A stretch of DNA of 39,048 bases from JBBTQX01 sp964366055 (GTDB lineage Bacteria > Patescibacteriota > Minisyncoccia > UBA6257 > GWB1-50-10). Position numbers and translations under genes: made by a program. Below the pieces are notes generated by a model. That model did not search any database and was not told where the DNA came from. It saw nothing but the letters and a program-made list of their open reading frames with translations. Below are positions 14,837-21,923 of this stretch, in pieces. Each line of letters opens with the position of its first letter. Positions within the stretch are counted from its first letter, which is position 1. The stretch lies in assembly GCA_964366055.1 (NCBI GenBank), contig CAYISE010000004.1, positions 1 through 39,048 of the forward strand, written 5' to 3'.

Positions 14837-14919
14837 TTGACTTTTACGATAGCTAGTGCTATATTCTCTTCTAGAAGATTCCAATTTTCGCTCCGTTTGG
14901 GAAACCAAACGGAGTTTTT
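14837..14919 (+). ncRNA. Promoter directly followed by terminator: possible about 50-nt RNA or attenuator
   Basis: TTGACT (14837-14842), a 17-base spacer and TATATT (14860-14865) form the best sigma-70-type promoter in the window. Transcription would start near 14872. Only about 20 bases later, CTCCGTTTGG, loop GAAA, CCAAACGGAG (14891-14914) and TTTTT form a strong intrinsic terminator. The product would be a short RNA of about 50 nt, or a constantly attenuated leader for the FAD oxidase gene at 15205. No open frame of note lies within it. Confidence 0.55.
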
Positions 14920-14942
14920 GTTATAATAAAAAGTGAAATTTA

Positions 14943-15100
14943 TTAGGGAGTCCGACTTCCTAATTTCCTAATTAGACCAGTGAGCATTTAATCATCCGAC
15001 CGCCGCCTAATATCCAAGCACTTCAATTAATTGAAGTGCCTTAATCAACCAAAGCGCTTTACGGAGTTCAACTCCGTAAGAAAATCCAACACTGGAATCA
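14943..15100 (+). repeat. Cluster of palindromes in the 498-base spacer
   Basis: Listed in order: a hairpin with stem ATTAGG-type arms around AGTCCGACT (about 14942-14964), a perfect 22-bp palindrome with half GCACTTCAATT (15018-15039), the 10-bp AAAGCGCTTT (15051-15060), and TTACGGAGTTC with its inverted partner (15059-15079). CCAGTG (about 14978) and CACTGG (about 15091) could close an outer stem around them. The last palindrome recurs at 17698-17716. No gene is seen between 14707 and 15204. Confidence 0.7.
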
Positions 15101-15192
15101 ATCCTTATGTAGGGCTTTTAAAACATGGGAATACGCATAAATTAAGAAAAATGGTTTGTAAAGCGCATCTTATATCAGGTGAAACAAACGGC

Positions 15193-15198
15193 TATAAT
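15193..15198 (+). promoter_or_regulatory. -10 box TATAAT, leaderless geometry
   Basis: A perfect TATAAT ends 6 bases before ATG 15205, so the start site of transcription would be the start codon itself. No Shine-Dalgarno is present. Confidence 0.55.
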
Positions 15199-15204
15199 AG
15201 ATGA

Positions 15205-16854
15205 ATGATTCTGTTCGAAGAACTTAAAGGAGTAACGGAAGGAGAGGTGGCGGCGGATGAAGCGACGTTGAAGTTCTTCAGCCGCGACACGAGCTTGTTT
15301 GAAGTGAAGCCGGCGGCCGTGGTTTTCCCGAAAAATGTCGCGGACATTAAAAATCTTGTAAATCACATTTCTGAAAAAAAGCGAGAAAATCCGGCTTCAA
15401 ACATTTCTCTGACCGCCCGCTCGGCCGGGACGGATATGACGGGCGGGCCCTTAACCGAATCAATCGTTTTGAACTTCACTAGATATTTTAACCGCGTTAA
15501 AGAGGTGACGGAGGACTATGCGGTCGCGGAGCCGGGCGTTTTTTACCGCGATTTTGAAAAGGAGACCCTGAAGAAAAACGCCTATCTTCCCTCCTACCCC
15601 GCTTCGCGGGAGATTTGCGCCCTGGGCGGAATGGTGGCCAATAACTCCGGCGGGGAGAAGTCCTTGATTTACGGGAAAACGGAGGATTATGTTTCGGAGC
15701 TGAAGGTTGTTTTGGGCGACGGGAACGAATATGTTTTGAAACCGCTCAACCCGGAAGAACTTAAAGAAAAATTGGCGCTTCGGAATTTTGAGGGCGAGGT
15801 ATACCGGCGGACGCGCAAACTTCTGGAAGACAATTATGATTTGGCCCGGTTGGCTAAGCCGCTGGTTTCAAAAAATTCCGCCGGCTACGATATTTGGAAT
15901 ATCTGGGATGGAAAAACCTTTGACCTGACGAAACTTTTCGTGGGGTCCCAGGGAACGTTGGGGATTGTGACCGAAGCCAAATTCAAACTCGTGAAGACCA
16001 AACCCTTTTCCGGCATGTTCGTCGTTTTTCTGAATGATTTGAAGCCGACGGCCGAGATTGTGAATATGATTTTACCCTTAAAGCCGATGAGTTTGGAGTC
16101 ATTTGACGATTATACTTTCAAACTGGCGCTGAAATTTTTCTACGGTTTTTTCAAACTTTTCGCCCGGAATCCGTTTTCCCTGTTTTTCGGTTTTCTGCCG
16201 GAGTTTTGGCTGGCGCTCACGCGCGGTTTGCCGAGAATCACGATTCTCGCGGAGTTTGAAGAAGAAACCCAAACAGCGGTGGAGGAAAAGTTAAAGCAAT
16301 TGGAAGATAAATTGAAGCCGCTGCATCTCATCCGCCGCATCGCTCACACGGCGAAGGCCGAAAAGAAGTACTGGATTATCCGCCGCGAAAGTTTTAACCT
16401 GCTGCGTCAAAGAGCGCGGGGAATGCGCACGGCGCCCTTCGTGGACGACGTCATTGTTGACCCGAAGTATCTGCTGGAATTTTTGCCGAAGGTTTACGAA
16501 ATTCTGGATAGGTACCGATTGCTCTACACGATTGCCGGCCACGTCGGGAACGGTAATTTTCATATTATTCCTTTGATGAATCTAGACGAGGAAAGCGAGC
16601 GGGCCAAAATTCCTAAAGCGATGGAAGAGGTTTTCTCGCTGGTTTTAAATTATCACGGCTCCATTACCGCCGAACATAACGACGGTTTGGTTCGGAGCCA
16701 TTATCTGGAGCGGATGTACGGCCCGAAGGTCTATGGATTGTTTAAGGAAATAAAAAACATTTTTGACCCGTTGAACATTTTCAATCCCGGTAAAAAAGTG
16801 AACGCGGATTTTGATTACGCTTTGAGACACATAAAACAAGGAGAGCCGCAATGA
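15205..16854 (+). CDS. FAD-linked oxidase / D-lactate or glycolate dehydrogenase family
   Basis: This 549-residue protein has an FAD-binding PCMH domain in the first about 220 residues, with TARSAGTDMTGGPL as the pyrophosphate loop, GGMVANNSGGEKSLIYGKTED, and GSQGTLGIVTEAKFKLV. A C-terminal FAD-oxidase domain carries AGHVGNGNFHIIPL (His metal/substrate site) and GSITAEHNDG. This is the GlcD/Dld family, which oxidises 2-hydroxy acids such as D-lactate. The exact substrate and electron acceptor are unknown; no iron-sulfur partner is seen. A hydrophobic stretch (LALKFFYGFFKLFARNPFSLFFGFL, about 309-333) may touch the membrane. Its TGA overlaps the ATG of the M23 peptidase gene. Confidence 0.88.
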   Translation: MILFEELKGVTEGEVAADEATLKFFSRDTSLFEVKPAAVVFPKNVADIKNLVNHISEKKRENPASNISLTARSAGTDMTGGPLTESIVLNFTRYFNRVKEVTEDYAVAEPGVFYRDFEKETLKKNAYLPSYPASREICALGGMVANNSGGEKSLIYGKTEDYVSELKVVLGDGNEYVLKPLNPEELKEKLALRNFEGEVYRRTRKLLEDNYDLARLAKPLVSKNSAGYDIWNIWDGKTFDLTKLFVGSQGTLGIVTEAKFKLVKTKPFSGMFVVFLNDLKPTAEIVNMILPLKPMSLESFDDYTFKLALKFFYGFFKLFARNPFSLFFGFLPEFWLALTRGLPRITILAEFEEETQTAVEEKLKQLEDKLKPLHLIRRIAHTAKAEKKYWIIRRESFNLLRQRARGMRTAPFVDDVIVDPKYLLEFLPKVYEILDRYRLLYTIAGHVGNGNFHIIPLMNLDEESERAKIPKAMEEVFSLVLNYHGSITAEHNDGLVRSHYLERMYGPKVYGLFKEIKNIFDPLNIFNPGKKVNADFDYALRHIKQGEPQ

Positions 16855-17717
16855 ATAAGTTCATATTCATATTCTCGTTTTTGGGGGCGGTTTTGTTTGC
16901 GGGGCGGGCGTTCGCGGCCGAGCCGCCGGTTATATTTTCCAACGCGCTTCTTTTTCAGGGGGACATATTGGTTGCCGTTGTCTCGGACAAAAACGCCGTT
17001 CCCGCAAGCGCTTCGTTGGATAACCGAGATATTTCGGTGTTCAACTACGACAATTCGTACCGAATCGTCGGGGCGATACAAGCGAATGAACGGGTTGGAT
17101 ATCACGATTTTTCGGTGAAATTCGCCGACGGCGCCGTGTTTCAAAAGAAAATCTACATTCGGGCGCGGAAATTCCCCGTGGTGGATTTGGGAGTGCCGGA
17201 AAAACTGGGCGTGACGGCGGAAGAACTCGCGCGAAATCTGGAGAAAGAAAAGTCGGATTTGAACTCCATCGTCGCCGTGAAAACCGCCAACATATTCTTC
17301 TCGCGGAATTTCGGCTTGCCGCTTGCGAACAACAGCCGCATCGCGGCGCCTTACGGGGAAATCAGAAAAAGCGGCGGACAATTAATCCGGCATCTCGGAG
17401 TTGATTTCGGCGCGCCGAAGGGCAGCGCGGTCGCGGCCATTAATGACGGTATCGTGAAAAAAGCGGGCGATGACCCCATTTACGGCAATACGGTAATAGT
17501 GGACCACGGCGCGGGGATTTTTTCGCTCTATATGCATTTGGACTCAATCAAAGCGAAGGTCGGTCAGCCGGTGAAATATGGACAGGTGGTCGGCACGGTC
17601 GGGGAGACGGGCTACGCCACCGGGTCGCATCTCCATCTCTCCATAAAAATCAATACGGTGTCCGTTGATCCAATAAGGTTTGTGAAGATTTTAAAATTAC
17701 GGAGTTCAACTCCGTAG
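16851..17717 (+). CDS. Secreted M23 (LytM/lysostaphin-type) metallopeptidase
   Basis: This 288-residue protein has a signal peptide (MNKFIFIFSFLGAVLFAGRA, cleavage after AFA), an N-terminal beta domain, and a C-terminal M23 domain. Zinc ligands and catalytic residues are seen in RHLGVDFGAP (His and Asp, about 180-186), LYMHLDS (about 227-233) and TGSHLHLSIK (about 257-266). It should cut peptide cross-bridges in peptidoglycan outside the cell, or serve in division and envelope remodelling. The final codons CGG AGT TCA ACT CCG TAG lie within a dispersed palindrome (17698-17716), so a repeat supplies the last residues and the stop. ATGA overlap with the upstream oxidase gene. Confidence 0.92.
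   Translation: MNKFIFIFSFLGAVLFAGRAFAAEPPVIFSNALLFQGDILVAVVSDKNAVPASASLDNRDISVFNYDNSYRIVGAIQANERVGYHDFSVKFADGAVFQKKIYIRARKFPVVDLGVPEKLGVTAEELARNLEKEKSDLNSIVAVKTANIFFSRNFGLPLANNSRIAAPYGEIRKSGGQLIRHLGVDFGAPKGSAVAAINDGIVKKAGDDPIYGNTVIVDHGAGIFSLYMHLDSIKAKVGQPVKYGQVVGTVGETGYATGSHLHLSIKINTVSVDPIRFVKILKLRSSTP
17698..17716 (+). repeat. Palindrome TACGGAGTTCAACTCCGTA, second copy
   Basis: This 19-bp hairpin sequence is the same as 15060-15078. Here it overlaps the 3' end of the M23 peptidase gene and contributes its stop codon. Confidence 0.75.
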
Positions 17718-17729
17718 GAAACCTTGCGC

Positions 17730-17758
17730 TTGCGTTTTTTTTAAGAAAGGGGTAGAAT
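17730..17758 (+). promoter_or_regulatory. Promoter of the 76-residue gene
   Basis: TTGCGT (17730-17735), 17 bases, TAGAAT (17753-17758). The leader of about 65 bases contains AAGGGTT and AACCCTT, which could pair, and ends in GGAGGG four bases before ATG 17831. Confidence 0.5.
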
Positions 17759-17830
17759 TAAATAGGTTCTTTAGGAAGGGTTTGTTCATGCTTAAATAAT
17801 TTTTTCAACCCTTTTCCCCTGGAGGGAATA

Positions 17831-18061
17831 ATGCGCACAATGCTCTACCCCAGTTATTTCTGTGAGGACGTCACGGGTCGGATATTGGTAAACCCGACGT
17901 CGGACGATTTTTTTCCGGAGGTTTTTACAAAACCACCGGTTAAAAAATTCCCCAGGCCTCCGGAGTTTTCAGAATCGGAGGTGATTGTAATAAGTGCGGA
18001 AGAGAGGTTTGATGGGCCGAACAAGGCGGGAAGGAAATTTTTCGGGAGAAGAGTGAAATAG
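17831..18061 (+). CDS. Small basic protein, unknown function
   Basis: This 76-residue protein (MRTMLYPSYFCEDVTGRILV...) has no membrane helix. It has a Pro/Phe/Lys-rich middle (EVFTKPPVKKFPRPPEF) and a basic end (NKAGRKFFGRRVK). It resembles no family that I know. Unlike most genes here it has a full unit of its own: a promoter with both boxes, a leader of about 65 bases, a good Shine-Dalgarno (GGAGGG) and a hairpin after the stop. That supports a real, well-expressed small gene, perhaps a nucleic-acid-binding or ribosome-associated protein; the role is a guess. Confidence 0.6.
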   Translation: MRTMLYPSYFCEDVTGRILVNPTSDDFFPEVFTKPPVKKFPRPPEFSESEVIVISAEERFDGPNKAGRKFFGRRVK

Positions 18062-18066
18062 TTTCT

Positions 18067-18096
18067 AAGCCGAGTCCCAATATAGTGACTCGGCTT
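18067..18096 (+). terminator. Hairpin after the 76-residue gene
   Basis: AAGCCGAGTC (18067-18076) pairs perfectly with GACTCGGCTT (18087-18096) around a 10-base loop, 6 bases after the stop. The following sequence (CAAATTTGATTTCG) is only partly T-rich, so it may be a weak terminator or a 3' stabiliser. Confidence 0.55.
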
Positions 18097-18138
18097 CAAA
18101 TTTGATTTCGTATTTGCCCTATTATACACTAGTGGAAA

Positions 18139-19398
18139 ATGGTTTCTAAAAAGCGGTTGGTGGCAGTTCTTATATTTTTAGTGGCGCTTTCGGTCGGCGC
18201 CGCGGTTTTTGATTACGAACCGCTCTGGCAAAAAATCAGTTCCGGCGGGCAGTGGAAATTGGGATTGGACTTGGCCGGCGGAAGTTTGCTCACTTACGAA
18301 ATGGACTTGTCTAAAGTCGCCCCGGCCGACCAAAATTCGGTGGTGACGGGCTTGCGAGACGTGATTGAGAAACGGGTGAATCTTTTCGGCGTGAGTGAAC
18401 CCAGGGTCTATAACGAAACAAGCGGCGGCAAGACCCGGCTGGTGGTGGAACTGGCCGGCATAAAAGATGTGAACCAAGCAATTAAAGAAATCGGCGCGAC
18501 GCCATTTTTGGATTTCCGCGAAGTGACCCAAACGGCGGACGCGACCTCCACCCTTAAGTTTATTTCAACGCCCCTGAATGGCCGCTACATCACCAGCGCT
18601 CAATTGAATTTCGGTTCCGTGACGCGCGAGCCGCAGGTTGATTTGCAGTTCAACGACGAGGGGGCGAAAATTTTTGCCGAATTGACCGAGAAAAATGTCG
18701 GGAGGCCCCTGGCTATTTTTTTGGATGAACAATTGATTGAAATGCCGACCGTCCGGGAAAAAATTACGGGCGGCAAGGCCCAAATCAGCGGCAATTTCAC
18801 GATTGATTCCGCGAAACAACTTATAGAGCGTTTTAACGCGGGCGCTCTGCCGGCTCCGATTACGCTCATCAATCAGCAGACCATCAGCGCCGATTTCGGG
18901 AAGGAGGCCTTTGATAAGGCCGTCTTCGCCGGATTTTTGGGGATGCTTGCGGTGATTCTCTTTATGATTATTTATTATCGGCAACTGGGAATTTTTGCCG
19001 CTTTCGCGCTGGTAATGTATGCGGCTCTCACGCTCGCGGTTTTCAAAATCGTTCCCATTACCATGACGCTTTCGGGCATCGCCGGTTTTATTCTTTCCAT
19101 CGGTATGGCGGTGGACGCGAACATCCTGGTTTTTGAGAGAACGAAGGAAGAAACGAAAAAGGGTTTAAGCCACTATTCCGCGATTGAAGAAGGTTTTCGG
19201 CGCGCCTGGACCTCCATCCGGGATTCCAATATCAGCACGATGATTACCGCCGCGGTATTATATTATTTCACCTCCAGTTTCGTGCGCGGCTTCGCCCTCA
19301 CGCTCTTCATCGGCGTCTTAGTCAGCATGTTCTCGGCCATTACCATTACGCGGACGATGCTGCGGATATTTATCGGCCGAGATGAAATAAAAAAATAA
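18139..19398 (+). CDS. secD: Protein translocase subunit SecD
   Basis: This 419-residue protein has an N-terminal membrane helix (LVAVLIFLVALSVGAAVF), the periplasmic P1 start with LGLDLAGGSLLTYEMD (the conserved D-L-x-G-G motif), and a P1 head. Five further helices carry TLSGIAGFILSIGMAVDANILVFERTKEE (TM4 motif with the proton-path Asp) and a last helix around SSFVRGFALTLFIGVLVSMFSAI. SecD and SecF use the proton gradient to pull exported proteins out of the SecYEG channel. It is shorter than the E. coli protein (about 615), as is common in small genomes. secF follows after 10 bases. Confidence 0.94.
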   Translation: MVSKKRLVAVLIFLVALSVGAAVFDYEPLWQKISSGGQWKLGLDLAGGSLLTYEMDLSKVAPADQNSVVTGLRDVIEKRVNLFGVSEPRVYNETSGGKTRLVVELAGIKDVNQAIKEIGATPFLDFREVTQTADATSTLKFISTPLNGRYITSAQLNFGSVTREPQVDLQFNDEGAKIFAELTEKNVGRPLAIFLDEQLIEMPTVREKITGGKAQISGNFTIDSAKQLIERFNAGALPAPITLINQQTISADFGKEAFDKAVFAGFLGMLAVILFMIIYYRQLGIFAAFALVMYAALTLAVFKIVPITMTLSGIAGFILSIGMAVDANILVFERTKEETKKGLSHYSAIEEGFRRAWTSIRDSNISTMITAAVLYYFTSSFVRGFALTLFIGVLVSMFSAITITRTMLRIFIGRDEIKK

Positions 19399-19408
19399 AA
19401 TTAAAAAT

Positions 19409-20302
19409 ATGCTGGACGTCATTGGCAAAAGAAAATATTTTTTGGGTTTCTCGGGACTAATGGTCCTCGCGAGCTGGATTTTAGCGGTTACGTTGGGTTT
19501 GCGCCCCGGCATTGATTTGAAGGGTGGCACGGAGTGGCAGATTTCATTTTCAAAAAATGACGTTACGGAATCAGCGGTGCGAACGGCGTTAAAAAACGCG
19601 ATGCCGGAGGCGGGTGAAACAAACGTGAAGCGCGCTGGCGACGGAAGTTTTCTGATTCGCCTGCCGGGTCTGGACGAAGAAGTTCACCAAAAATACGCCG
19701 AGGCGCTCAAAAAAGATTTTGGCGATTTGACCGAGAAAAATTATTCCAGCATCGGGCCGGCCATTGGGTCGGAGTTGAAAAACAAAGCCATTTGGGCGGT
19801 GGCGCTGGTTTTGGTCGGCATCTCGCTTTTTATCGCTTGGGCCTTCCGGAAGGTCTCCGAACCGGTAAAATCCTGGAAGTACGGGGTCGTCACTTTGCTC
19901 ACGTTAGTGCACGATGTAAGTATCCCCGCCGGTTTGCTCGCCGTTCTCGGCTATTGGCAGGGGATTGAAATTGATACTAATTTTATCGTGGCGCTTCTGG
20001 TGGTGATGGGTTTTTCGGTTCACGATACCATCGTGGTCTTTGACCGCATTCGGGAAAATCTGACGATTAATCGCGGCAAGAAAATAGAATTGGGAGAAAT
20101 TATAAACTACAGCGTGAAAGAGACCTTCGCCCGTTCGATCAACACCACCTTAACCCTGATTTTGGTTTTGTTAGTGCTTTTAGTATTCGGTCCGCCCTCT
20201 CTTTTTTATTTCATCCTCACGATTCTCACGGGCACGATTTTCGGCACCTATTCTTCCATTTTCGTGGCCAGCCCCCTGCTTTTCTTATGGCAGAAGAGGT
20301 AG
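19409..20302 (+). CDS. secF: Protein translocase subunit SecF
   Basis: This 297-residue partner of SecD has an N-terminal helix (YFLGFSGLMVLASWILAVTLG), then GIDLKGGTEWQISF (the conserved D-x-K-G-G-T), a small P1 domain, and a five-helix core with VTLLTLVHDVSIPAGLLAVLG and FSVHDTIVVFDRIRENL (the TM4 signature). The last helix is TGTIFGTYSSIFVASPLLFLW. Same operon as secD. A large nested repeat element follows and separates it from the next transcript. Confidence 0.95.
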   Translation: MLDVIGKRKYFLGFSGLMVLASWILAVTLGLRPGIDLKGGTEWQISFSKNDVTESAVRTALKNAMPEAGETNVKRAGDGSFLIRLPGLDEEVHQKYAEALKKDFGDLTEKNYSSIGPAIGSELKNKAIWAVALVLVGISLFIAWAFRKVSEPVKSWKYGVVTLLTLVHDVSIPAGLLAVLGYWQGIEIDTNFIVALLVVMGFSVHDTIVVFDRIRENLTINRGKKIELGEIINYSVKETFARSINTTLTLILVLLVLLVFGPPSLFYFILTILTGTIFGTYSSIFVASPLLFLWQKR

Positions 20303-20354
20303 TACGGCATGTCCCACCTCTCTTTGCAAAAAATGATATATCGGTAACGCCCCG

Positions 20355-20630
20355 CATTCTCCCGCAGTGTCTTTCGGAACCGCGGTTCGCTTGCTCCTGC
20401 GGCAAGCGCCCGCTGCGCTCTCGGAGCGGCAAATCCTTACGGATTTTTGAATTCCGAAACAGAAGATTTTAACCCCGCTTCGCTCTGCTTCCAGCGGCAG
20501 AGTTCACTGCTGAAAAGGGTTTTTGCCGCAAACCCTTTTCAGAGGTAAAAATCTTCTGTTTTGTAATTCAAAGTACGGATGCCAAGCTTGCCGCTCCTCC
20601 GAGAGCTTCCTCAAAACACCGCGGCAGAAT
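20355..20630 (+). repeat. Nested inverted-repeat element C (family 1), holding a second element
   Basis: The outer arms (20355-20378 and 20608-20630) are imperfect inverted repeats. The hairpin has stem GCTTG/CAAGC around CTCCTGCGG (20394-20402), then CTCTCGG, arm AGCGGCAA, partner TTGCCGCT, and CCTCCGAGAG. Within the inner loop lies another element (20449-20569) with arms around AAACAGAAGATTTT/AAAATCTTCTGTTT, its own TTCCAGCGG hairpin (20489-20497) and a 13-bp stem CTGAAAAGGGTTT/AAACCCTTTTCAG. It is bracketed by TACGGAT at 20438-20444 and 20574-20580. The 414-base gap between secF and the next gene holds this and the promoter at 20674. Confidence 0.85.
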
Positions 20631-20673
20631 ATTTGGAGAGAGTGTTACTGCATATATTCGTCCAGTACATTTT

Positions 20674-20703
20674 TTGACTTATTCATAGCAATTGTGTTAT
20701 CAT
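20674..20703 (+). promoter_or_regulatory. Promoter of the sigma-region-4/HARE gene
   Basis: TTGACT (20674-20679), 18 bases, TATCAT (20698-20703) preceded by TGT as an extended -10. The start site would fall about 7 bases before ATG 20717, so the leader is almost absent. Confidence 0.5.
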
Positions 20704-20716
20704 TATAACCGCAAAT

Positions 20717-21736
20717 ATGAAACAAAATCTTGACCAGTTGATTGAGAATCTTCTCATTGAATTTACGCCCAAACAGCGCCGAGTCATCGTCGGCCGTTTT
20801 GGTTTGAAAAGCGGGGAGCGAGTGACATTGCAGTCCATCAGCAATGAACTCAAAGTTACTCGCGAGCGGGTGCGCCAAATTGAGGAACAGACCATTAAAA
20901 AATTGGTAAAGAAGGTGAGAGAAGAAGCGGCCCCAATCATTGAGTACGCCGAGAAACACTTGGCGAGCGTGGGCGGCGTGAAACGCGACGACGCTTTCAT
21001 CGTTGATATGACTCACGGTTTGGCAATTGGTTCCGATGTCAAACACGCCGGCCAGAAACTACGTTTCCTGTTCCTGGTGGCGGGAACGCCGGCGTATTCC
21101 AAGAATGATAATAATATGCATGGCTTCTGGTTCACCGACGAAAGGGCCAAAGAAAAATTTAACGACTTCGTGAAAACCGTCACTAATTTTTTGAAGACCG
21201 GCAAAAAAGAGGAGATTTTAGACAAGAAACTTTATTTGAATCAGTGCAAGGACTTGGTTTCCTGCCATCTTCTTTCCATTCCCAAACATTTCGGGGTGAA
21301 TGTTTTCGGCGATTTCGGCTTGCGGGTCTGGCCGGAGATTGAACCCAAAACAATTCGCGATAAGGTTTATTTGGTTTTGAAGAAACACGACAAGCCGATC
21401 CATTTTGAGGCCATCGCGAAAAATATTAATAAATTCGGTTTGGATAAAAAATCGGCCCACGCCCAGACGGTTCATAACGAACTGATCAAGGATGAGCGCT
21501 TTGTGCTCGTGGGACGGGGGATTTACGCCCTGAAAGAAAAGGGCTATGAACCCGGCACGGTGCGGGAAGTGATCGCGCGGCTCTTGAAAAAGCACGGCCC
21601 CTTGGAATCGACGACGGTGGTCAAGCTCGTTAATGAACAGCGGCTTCTGAAAGAAAATACGATTTTATTGAATCTCCAGAATCGGCGTTTCTTTAAGCGC
21701 CTGGATAACGGGAAATATCAAGTGCGGGAAGCGTAA
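20717..21736 (+). CDS. Sigma-70 region 4-like DNA-binding protein with HARE-HTH-type tail
   Basis: This 339-residue protein has at residues 8-62 a sigma region 4 helix-turn-helix: FTPKQRRVIVGRFGL, then TLQSISNELKVTRERVRQIEEQTIKKL, the block that contacts a -35 element. No sigma region 2 is present, so it is not a complete sigma factor. A middle region (about 80-205) has no motif I know. A HARE/RpoE-delta-like winged helix follows (about 208-275, LVLKKHDKPIHFEAIAKNINKFG...FVLVGRGIYALKEKG), with a further small helical domain to the end. This combination is recurrent in parcubacteria and is probably a transcription regulator. It is transcribed alone. Confidence 0.8.
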   Translation: MKQNLDQLIENLLIEFTPKQRRVIVGRFGLKSGERVTLQSISNELKVTRERVRQIEEQTIKKLVKKVREEAAPIIEYAEKHLASVGGVKRDDAFIVDMTHGLAIGSDVKHAGQKLRFLFLVAGTPAYSKNDNNMHGFWFTDERAKEKFNDFVKTVTNFLKTGKKEEILDKKLYLNQCKDLVSCHLLSIPKHFGVNVFGDFGLRVWPEIEPKTIRDKVYLVLKKHDKPIHFEAIAKNINKFGLDKKSAHAQTVHNELIKDERFVLVGRGIYALKEKGYEPGTVREVIARLLKKHGPLESTTVVKLVNEQRLLKENTILLNLQNRRFFKRLDNGKYQVREA

Positions 21737-21748
21737 GATTTTTTTCCA

Positions 21749-21875
21749 CTCCCATTTCCTAAAGCACCGGATGTCGCGTTGCTCCAGCGGCAACGCGCAT
21801 CGTTACGCTCTCGGCGAAAAAATCCTTCGGATACCAAGCTTTTTCGCCTCCGAGAGTTGCTTTAGGAAACAGGAG
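21749..21875 (+). repeat. Nested inverted-repeat element D (family 1), simplest copy
   Basis: The outer arms 21749-21766 and 21858-21875 match at 16 of 18 positions. The hairpin has stem CGCGTTG/CAACGCG around CTCCAGCGG (21782-21790). CTCTCGG, arm CGAAAAA, inner loop ATCCTTCGGATACCAAGC, partner TTTTTCG and CCTCCGAGAG follow. It shows the family without insertions and serves as the reference for copies A and C. Confidence 0.87.
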
Positions 21876-21923
21876 CGGATAACTTCAATAGTTGGTTTAG
21901 ATAGAGTAAAATAAAAGGGAGTT

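Noticed and set aside
10325..21875. Elements A-D as a CRISPR array or as plain intrinsic terminators
   Set aside because: They are not regularly spaced, have no common spacer length and lie kilobases apart. They are far longer than terminators and most lack a T run after the outer arm, though a side effect on termination is possible.
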